Part shown: in pieces, positions 20,189 to 26,366 of the stretch | Layout of the letters: the number at the start of each line of letters is the position of its first letter | Position numbering within the stretch: the first letter of the stretch is position 1 | Notes under the pieces: model-generated | The model's database searches: none | The model's input: only the letters and a program-made list of their open reading frames with translations | Told to the model about the DNA's origin: nothing | Position numbers and translations under genes: made by a program | Assembly (NCBI RefSeq): GCF_000485595.1 | Contig: NW_014577834.1 | Location: 84,615 to 110,980 of the forward strand | DNA: 26,366 bases | Origin: Priapulus caudatus | Lineage: Eukaryota; Priapulida; Priapulimorpha; Priapulimorphida; Priapulidae | Direction: 5' to 3'

Positions 20189-21710
20189 GTAAGATCGAAC
20201 GACGACCCAATTACATGATCCCCCCTCTGATGTTACGTCCATGCTCGCATCGCTTGCATACTGAATTTATTATTTATTATTATTATTATTAGGCGTATCC
20301 CCTGGCTAAGTGCTTTATTGTAATTGTCGTTTATACAGTAACAAACGTATCGATTGGCTTTAACTAATAGTGGACGAACCCTAAGCCCATCAGTGAACTA
20401 TAGCAGCGAGGTGCCGTTGTAGGTGTCTATATGAATTACGATCGGAGCGAGGTGTGGGTTGCAAGTCGTTAATTCTCATCTCTCTGTCTCCCGTTTGTCT
20501 GAAGTCAGCTATTGTAAAGCACCTTCTGATCCTCATGCTCATATACCTGTTCTAGGAAGTGTTAGCAATATTTCCTTTGATGGTAACGACCCTATCATCA
20601 ACGCTATCTCGTGTTGACTTTGAGCGCGCCTTCGACGTATCAGAATTACTGTCATCCTTTGGCTAATAAAAAATGCTGTTTTCGCGTCTCACGATTGTCA
20701 TGGTCCATCAACATCATGCTGCGCAATAAATAATAGTCTTTCGAGCAATTTTAAGCGGCTAGAATCGGGGGTGGCGTTAGCATCACTTACAACAAAGCAA
20801 TGATGTAGGATGCCGGCGAAAACATACAGAAAATATACACGACATCTAAAAAGGTAATAGTGCTAAAATGTAGGATGCATCAGGTGAGATATGCGAACGC
20901 CGACAGCTGAGGTCCTTCAATTATTAGATAAGTGCAATTACTCTTCAAGTAGGGATGAAAATCTCACGCTAATGTATAAGCATCAGTAGAAAGATTGGCG
21001 ATGACATTTAGTCAGTGGTTAGCATTGTACACCGCACACGGATCAGCAGTTATTCTAACAGTCGCTGAATGGTACGGGAGTCTTTATCTATTCATGCTCA
21101 CTCATTGTGCCATGTATTGAGCTGTTATAATTAAGATGGTATTGTCTCTCATTAATTGAGCGTTGCGCGGAAGAATAACCGCACATACAATATTTCGCGA
21201 GCCGATAACAAAAATCGTCATTATTTCAGCCTCGAATTGCTTTCATAGTTACTTCAGCATTTTAAAGTAAGTATTTCAGCGTTCTTAGGTGATCATCGCC
21301 GATGCTGGTTCTAATATAACTTTTTGAGGTTTTTAGGAAACCAGTAACTCATATTACCGCGTGCGTGCGATATTACATGCACCCTCAAGTGTGCTGGTGG
21401 ATCCTTTAGATGCTTAACTATATACAGCCAATACACAGGCTACCAGCGGTAGAAGGACGCTAGTGCGTGAGTGCCTACGTGGTCGCGTGTTCGTAGTACA
21501 CGCAGACCGCTCGGCTCGATAACTGTAACCGATAACCGATAACCGATAACTGTAATCGATACCGCGAACACTGTAAACAGCAAATATTCGACACAAATAC
21601 AACCAACTGCCATCGTGAAAGTGTACGATGACCATATGAATCACTGTTACCGGGCGACTCATAATTCGAACGCAAGGCGGCGTCGACATCGCAACGTCAG
21701 AGTGAAACAT

Positions 21711-21820
21711 TAGCGCCATCTGACGGGTTCGACGCGAACTAATGCGTTGCCAAGCTCACGCGCGGGTCGTCACGTGAGCGATACCGGTGCGGCGAAAATC
21801 ATCACCGCTAGATGGCAGCA
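21711..21820. promoter_or_regulatory. pair of divergent CTCF-like sites
   Basis: The plus-strand site 21805-21820 reads CCGCTAGATGGCAGCA (15 of 16 to CCASYAGRKGGCRSYV). The minus-strand site 21711-21726 reads CCGTCAGATGGCGCTA (14 of 16). The two point away from each other and lie just beyond the GPCR stop codon, in its 3' untranslated region or flank. Confidence 0.4.
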
Positions 21821-21836
21821 GCAACGGACGCAGATG

Positions 21837-22009
21837 TCAGTTCATCGTCGTCAGCGTAATGCCTTCTGTCTGACTGCCGGCGAAGCTATGGTTGTTGGAA
21901 ACAAACCGATAGGTGGAGCCAGTATACGAAGGGCCCCGGCGGCGGTCGTATGGTCCGTCGCGGGAGCGGTTGCAACGCCCGACGTTACGGAACTCCTTAC
22001 GGAACTTCG
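21837..22009 (-). CDS. GPCR last coding exon: helix 8 and cytoplasmic tail
   Basis: Starts after TTGTTTTTCAG with CG, which completes the split codon (G/CG = Ala) left by the TM7 exon. The spliced join reads NPIIYNFMS-AKFRKEFRNV. S-x-KFR-x-EF is the helix 8 motif found right after TM7 in orexin and allatotropin receptors and relatives. The exon then encodes a ~46-residue hydrophilic tail (RCNRSRDGPY, then GSTYRFVSNNHSFAGSQTE) and ends GITLTTMN with TGA at 21837-21839: 56 codons plus stop. Phase and motif agree across the splice. No AATAAA is close downstream; the nearest I saw on this strand is about 20266-20278, so the 3' end is uncertain. Tail sequence downstream of FRNV differs in frame in copy A. 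Confidence 0.75.
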
Positions 22010-22316
22010 CTGAAAAACAAGAGAACAATACCGCCACATTACGGAACCTGTTACGAAATTTCACTGAAAAACAAGAGAACAGTACCGCTAAGTTACGGAG
22101 CCTGTCAGGGAATTTCGCTGAAAAACAAGAGAAGAATACCGCTAAGTTAAGAAACCTCTTACGTAATTTTGTTGAAAAACAAAAGAGCAATACCGCGAAG
22201 TTACGGAACCTCTTACGGAACTTCGTTGAAAAAGAGAAAAGTAGTGCTACGCTACAGAACCCTTACAAAATTTCGCTAAGAGAAGCTCGACGTCGCGGAA
22301 CTTCTTACCGAATTTC
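22010..22316 (-). repeat. 54-bp tandem array of splice-acceptor units upstream of the last GPCR exon
   Basis: Each unit holds about 27 nt of exon start (CGAAGTTCCGTAAGGAGTTC type) followed by a pyrimidine tract (TTGTTCTCTTGTTTTT) and CAG. Acceptor boundaries, as first exonic base, lie at 22009, 22063, 22117, 22171 and 22225, each 54 apart, then 22275 and a degenerate one near 22316. The first three have CAG. Those at 22171 and 22225 have CAA and should not splice. The one at 22275 has TAG, but a 4-bp deletion puts it in another frame. The minus frame is open through the first five units, so use of 22063 or 22117 adds 18 or 36 residues of the form VKFRNRFRNVAVLFSCFS. Confidence 0.8.
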
Positions 22317-22987
22317 GATAAAAAAAAATGGCACGTGACCACAGCGATCCTGTTAACATCGTGGTAGCTTAGCAACGGCGAGACGTCCGCAGCATGTCGG
22401 CACAATATATTTTAGGGGTATTTACTCTCGATGGCTCGATGCCAGTTATACGAAAGGAATTTGCGTTGGGGCTTTAATTTCGAACTGCTTTCGCAGAAAG
22501 CCACACCGTACATTTTGAAACCCCGTCTATGTCTCAGTATGCACGTTAGCAACTCTATACAGCGAATCTAAACGCGGTGTTATTCATTTGCCTCACCTCC
22601 TGCCGCGATTGAAAGGTAGCTTAAGCGATATTGCAAAAGCGGCGTTATAAAAAAAAACATTGCTTATTACCGAAGTAGAATTTCGTGAATTTGGCGCGCA
22701 CGCGTGAGAAACGCGTGTTACCTGGTTTGACATTACCGACATAGCAATGATAACTAAAGAGAAAGCCAGATAACTCGTTCTTATAGAGAGGTTAGTGACG
22801 GGATACGCGTGTGCGCCCCAGCCCCGGTCTCAGAGGGCCGAGTGATGGCACTAGTAAAAATCAAATGTTATCGAAATCAATAAAAATCAATCGTCATAAT
22901 TATGTTCTCGAGCGTAGGAAGGTGTTAGCTATTGGCTTCCTGACAGTCAGTGTCGCTTGCACGACTATATTATGAGGTGCGTGCGTG

Positions 22988-23000
22988 CGTGTATGTATGG

Positions 23001-23057
<57 letters not shown>

Positions 23058-23112
23058 TGTGTGTGTGTGTGTGCGTGTGTATGTGCGCGTGTGTGCGTGT
23101 GTGCGCGCGTGT
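22988..23112. repeat. (GT)n-rich tract, copy B
   Basis: Near-pure GT from about 23002 to 23075, then interrupted. It lies in the ~1.27-kb intron between the two GPCR exons. His/Thr or Cys/Val frames here are artefacts. Confidence 0.95.
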
Positions 23113-23279
23113 GGGTACGTGCATCAGTACGTGCATGCGTACGTGCGCGCGCGTGTGTATTCGGGTTAATTTGACTGCGTATGCTCATACGCCCGTCACT
23201 TGTGCGTGTGTGTGGACACGTACGCGCTAATAGCGATAGAGGAGCGTGAGGCGCGTGCATCAGTAGCATATGTACTCAC

Positions 23280-23398
23280 CACTCATGAAGTTATAGATAA
23301 TTGGGTTCGTAGCGCTGTTGATATAACACAGGCAGTGTGAAATCTGAGCAAACAGCACTACCCCTACGTTCTCTTCGGTCGGTAATATGTTTGCCATC
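23280..23398 (-). CDS. neuropeptide GPCR, TM7 exon
   Basis: A 119-nt internal exon. Acceptor: a long pyrimidine tract (TCTCTTATTTTCTTTTCCCG) and CAG at 23399-23401. Donor: GTGAGT at 23274-23279. The translation includes VGVVLFAQISHCLCYINSA followed by TNPIIYNFMS. This is TM7 of a rhodopsin-family receptor: N-S-A-x-NP-x2-Y, the NPxxY activation motif. The S-H-x-L-x-Y-x-NSA-x-NPIIYNFMS wording is closest to orexin/hypocretin and allatotropin receptors (family knowledge, not searched). The first exon base is the third of a codon. The exon ends in phase 1 and joins the last exon in frame. Upstream exons for TM1-6 are not found in the 3 kb to the window end. Bases before the SHCLCY segment differ between copies, so that part is less certain. 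Confidence 0.85.
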
Positions 23399-23442
23399 CT
23401 GCGGGAAAAGAAAATAAGAGAATAGTACTCGATTCGCGCTTG

Positions 23443-24480
23443 CCGAATAATGGATGGTAAATATAACCCGTCGACATGTGGCGAAATTATGATATACACA
23501 AATTCCGTGTTCCCAGTGACGATATGTGCTGCTTACTGCTAAAACTAACTTACCTAGAACAGGAAAATAAGTAAGCGAAATAGTAAATTGATTAAAATGT
23601 TTGGGAATCTTTGGAGTGGAGGAAGAAAATAAAATAAAATAAATATTTATTATTTAAAAATGATGAATAGGTCTTGATTTTCGAAATGGCATGGTTTTAT
23701 CAAGAGAGAAATCTTCTATAAATGAGATTCCATTCTTGCAAAAATGCGATCAAACGCTCTAATGCAGAAAACTGTAACCAACAGGTTAAGGATAATTATA
23801 CTTAAGGATTAAATGCAAAATTTTAGTGATGTTTCATTTTATTCGATCACCATGTGCCACCTCTGTGCATGCTTATTTCTCTATAAAAATGTGTGTGAAC
23901 TTTGAGAGGGTTTGGATTGCTAGCGTACGTGTGCAGTGAGCCGTTGCTCTTTAAGGATATAGTCAAGCCTCCAGGAGAAATTTTACCGATTTTTAATTTT
24001 TATTCTTATTTAATAGCTAGCAGTTAGCCTAACTTGTTACGAACTGATTCAAAATTTTTAGTAATATGGATTTTCTAATTTTCTAAATAAACCAGAAATA
24101 TTATCTTGTAGATTTGTTATTTTTATACGCATGGTTGTGTCCAATAAATGTTAAGTGGTGAGTGGTGGTGGAGAGTGGCAACGTAGGGAAGGAATTTTTA
24201 GTCTAAAGAATGCACAGTGTCGCACTCGAAATAATGTATTAACAAAGATGTGCCTGCCCACTTGCCAAGACGAAACGCAATAATACCGGTCTGGTGAATT
24301 TATATGTTCAGTAACGAAATGGCGATAGGAAGCGTGCTTGATGAATGTCAGGTCGTAGACTAATGTGCTGTTAAATCAAGAAATTATGATATTGATGCAC
24401 AACAATTTGCAAAAAATGTGTCAGCTTGGGCGATTTTATTTTATTTTGTGCGTGTGCGTGTGTGCGCGTGTGCGTGTGCG
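23443..24480. other. no gene recognised
   Basis: AT-rich, and intronic if the GPCR transcript extends upstream through here. A minus-strand TTATTTTCCTGTTCTAG acceptor-like site near 23550 is not followed by a recognisable receptor exon. Confidence 0.5.
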
Positions 24481-24578
24481 TGTATGTATGTATGTATGTA
24501 TGTATGTATGTATGTATGTATGTATGTATGTATGTATGTATGTATGTATGTATGTATGTATGTATGTATGTATGTATA
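24481..24578. repeat. (TGTA)n microsatellite
   Basis: About 24 uninterrupted copies of the tetranucleotide. Confidence 0.98.
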
Positions 24579-24828
24579 ACACACCCTTATCCTTATGTTT
24601 ACCGCTAAGTGGCTGGGTCATAGTGGCATGATATCAGGGGGTTAGTAATGACAAATTAAAAAAAATTATGTCAAATTTCTCATTATTAACTTATTTACAT
24701 TATTTAACCCTGATGATATCTATCTGTTTCTTATACACCTGCACAGTTTCGGCTGCGACCGATGTTGCCGCCGTTGAGCGGATAACATAGTGGCGGTCGG
24801 CTGGCCCGTGTTTCCTCGCCATGCTCCA

Positions 24829-24893
24829 CGCATGCGCAGTCGTTACCCACGCACGTCCGTCGACGTCGGATCGCTCGAGCCGGCGCATGCGCA
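24829..24893. promoter_or_regulatory. CpG-rich region with two NRF1-like motifs
   Basis: CGCATGCGCA (24829-24838) and GCGCATGCGCA (24883-24893) sit in a GC- and CpG-rich stretch (about 24750-25110) that stands out from its AT-rich surroundings. This suits a TATA-less promoter for the frame at 25038. Confidence 0.5.
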
Positions 24894-25037
24894 GCACGCT
24901 GACGACGCGTCTTGTTTATGAGTTGTTCGCCTCATTACACGCGGAAACATGATGCGCGTCGGAGCCGTAAATCAGCTAACAAGGCTAACTGTGAATGCAT
25001 GCACTCACGCACAGCGCGACGCATCGCCACGGGCACC

Positions 25038-25154
25038 ATGTCTAGATGGCTTCTATGTATATTGATGTACGTGGTGCACGTAGCCCGCTCGCGCGCACTC
25101 GTGCTGAAGGTGGCCCGCAAGACGAATCTCATCAGCTGTAATAGCAACCCATGA
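25038..25154 (+). CDS. candidate first exon of a small secreted protein
   Basis: The ATG at 25038 has CACC before it (A at -3). It encodes MSRWLLCILMYVVHVARSRA, a textbook signal peptide with basic start, hydrophobic core and Ala at the likely cleavage position, then LVLKVARKTNLISCNSNP and TGA. As a whole it would be only 38 residues, so a first exon is more likely; GTGGCC after CTGAAG (25110) or GTAATA (near 25138) could be donors. It lies 145 nt downstream of the NRF1 motifs. The same frame is open back to 24912, but no signal peptide starts earlier. Family unknown; a peptide-hormone or other secreted precursor is possible. Confidence 0.4.
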   Translation: MSRWLLCILMYVVHVARSRALVLKVARKTNLISCNSNP

Positions 25155-25351
25155 ACCCATTAGTAGCGGCTTTGTTAGGCGATAGTTAGTCGTAGAGGAT
25201 TGCAAGCAGTGTATCGAGGCGTATGCGCAATCTGAGAGCTAGCGTACTAGACGTGACACCCCGCCTGGGGCGAGTGTATATAGAATGACAGCAACTTTGA
25301 CATAAAATCGCTTTCATCATGTCGACGCATCGTCTCAAAGAAGACGTTGCC

Positions 25352-25618
25352 TAGCGACCCGATGTCTTATTAAACCTGTTACGTATAGCGACATAACGTC
25401 TTATAGAATATGTGAAATAGCGACAAAGAGACTTATAGAATATGTTGCATGGTGACACAGCGTCTTATAGAACATGTTTACTAGCGACAGAACGTCTTAT
25501 ATAATATGCGAAATAGCGACCTGGCGTCGTATAGAACATATTACGCTGGCACAGAGCGTCTTATAGAACACGTTTAATAGCCACACACCGCCTTATAGAA
25601 CACGTTTTCTAGCCACTA
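25352..25618 (+). repeat. 32-bp minisatellite, about 8 copies
   Basis: The unit is TAGCGACA-AACGTCTTATAG followed by AATATGTGAAA. Repeats start at about 25352 (TAGCGACCC); from 25386 on each unit is exactly 32 bp, diverged but aligned. The unit is A+T-rich with a conserved GTCTTATAGAA core. The flank 25619-25990 holds no gene I recognise. Confidence 0.85.
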
Positions 25619-25998
25619 GGTAACTTTCTCGTCTTCTAACTTCAGTCGCTCGCTCCCTATACGGCGTATTAAGCCGTGTCAGCAGGTAGCGGATTAAAGC
25701 CAGCTGCGACACGCCACAGGGTTACGCTCGGGAATCGAATGAGTGTCGAGTCGTCCGTAATGCGTAAATCGCACGTAAGCCGTGCCTGATCAATACGCCT
25801 GCCGTTGATAATCAGTCGCGTGCATGCGATACGGTTACGTCATATCAACACAAAAACATTGTGACACTGCGTTTGATGCTGCCGGCCAAAAAAACACTTA
25901 AGGAGAGAAATCATGCCGGCACGTAAGCATCGCGCACAAGTGTCGTAAACACGTTAACTTTACTTTAATCCGCGAGCGGTTGATATACGGTAGAAGTT

Positions 25999-26366
25999 GT
26001 AGGAGGAGGAGGAGGAGGAGGGGGAGAAAGAGGAGGAAGATGATGAGGAGAAAGAAAAGGGAAAGGAGGAGGAAGGGGAAGAGGAGGAGGCGGGGGAAGA
26101 GGAGGAGAGGGATAAAGAGAAAGAAAGGGGGAAACGAGGAGAAGGGGGAGGAAGAGTAGGAGGGGAAGAAGAGGAGGAAGATGATGAGGAGAAAAGGGGA
26201 AACGAGGAGAAGGGGGAGGAAGAGTAGGAGGGGAAGAAGAGGAGGAAGATGATGAGGAGAAAAGGGGAAACGAGGAGAAGGGGGAGGAAGAGTAGGAGGG
26301 GAAGAAGAGGAGGAAGATGATGAGGAGAAAAGGGGAAACGAGGAGAAGGGGGAGGAAGAGTAGGAG
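25999..26366 (+). repeat. polypurine tract with 68-bp tandem repeat, running off the window
   Basis: Nearly pure A/G on the plus strand from (GGA)n at about 25999. From about 26124 it forms a higher-order repeat with a 68-bp unit; AAAAGGGGAAACGAGGAGAA recurs at 26192, 26260 and 26328. The few pyrimidines (ACG, TAG, GATGATG) repeat with the unit. It is a candidate for triplex DNA and for collapsed or truncated assembly at the window end. Confidence 0.95.

Larger units (their letters stand above)
18215..23442 (+). repeat. large direct duplication, copy B
   Basis: Collinear with 8830-14327. B lacks the 138-bp insertion and has shorter (TA)n and (GT)n tracts in places. The receptor exons are in frame in this copy. 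It continues without a gap into unique sequence at about 23443. Confidence 0.95.

Noticed and set aside
21913-22338. Plus-strand 141-residue frame with 18-residue NTAKLRNLLRNFVEKQ repeats, coiled-coil-like
   Set aside because: It is the antisense reading of the splice-acceptor array. The minus strand explains the pyrimidine tracts, AG sites and receptor motif; the plus frame has no promoter or splice support.
24628-24720. Possible small inverted-repeat element (GATATCAGGGGGTTA / TAACCCTGATGATATC)
   Set aside because: The arms match only with gaps, and no target duplication is seen.
25352-25618. CRISPR array
   Set aside because: Units are contiguous and diverged, without unique spacers, in an animal genome; it is a minisatellite.

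Overview
Overall: this is nuclear DNA of an animal, most likely a marine or other invertebrate; I cannot name the species. The grounds are low gene density, long (GT)n, (TA)n and (TGTA)n microsatellites, spliced genes with GT..AG introns, a neuropeptide-type G-protein-coupled receptor, THAP and SWIM zinc-finger fragments, TATA, NRF1-like, CRE-like and CTCF-like motifs, and no prokaryotic gene organisation. Most long open frames are chance frames in microsatellites or repeats and are left out.

Layout. 1-1430: a (GT)n tract, then a minus-strand single-exon gene for a secreted Thr/Pro repeat protein with its own TATA box. 1930-4300: two copies of a dispersed repeat and, between them, a broken THAP (P-element-type DNA-binding) gene spread over two exons. 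5430-6850: a nested pair of repeats with a 1000-bp offset. 6850-8830: simple repeats and little else. 8830-14327 (copy A) and 18215-23442 (copy B): a direct duplication of about 5.2-5.5 kb. Copy A ends at a 10-N gap exactly where homology to B ends. 14338-18214: unique sequence with a third copy of the dispersed repeat carrying a perfect 73-bp inverted repeat, a SWIM zinc-finger exon, one unidentified exon-like frame and repeat debris. 23443-26366: unique sequence with a CpG-rich NRF1-motif region and a small secreted-protein frame, a 32-bp minisatellite and a polypurine 68-bp array that runs off the end.

The most informative content is in the duplicated block. On the minus strand it carries the last two coding exons of a rhodopsin-family neuropeptide receptor, most like the orexin/allatotropin-receptor group. 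The TM7 exon contains NPIIY and ends at a GTGAGT donor. The last exon begins with helix 8 and ends in a TGA. The acceptor region of that last exon has been tandemly duplicated as 54-bp units. Each unit holds a pyrimidine tract, the AG and the first ~27 nt of the exon. Three consecutive units in copy B keep a usable CAG, all in the same frame, so the array could act as a ladder of alternative acceptors that adds 18 or 36 residues to helix 8. The block also carries a 40-bp perfect palindrome flanked by an 8-bp target duplication, which looks like a P-type transposon footprint, and a CRE/NRF1 promoter-like element whose CRE palindrome contains the ATG of a poly-Leu signal-peptide frame.

Limits: copies A and B differ by many 1-2 nt indels, including frame-breaking ones inside the receptor exons. 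Either the assembly is not well polished and the duplication is two haplotypes, or copy A is a decayed paralogue. All splice calls are from sequence inspection alone.
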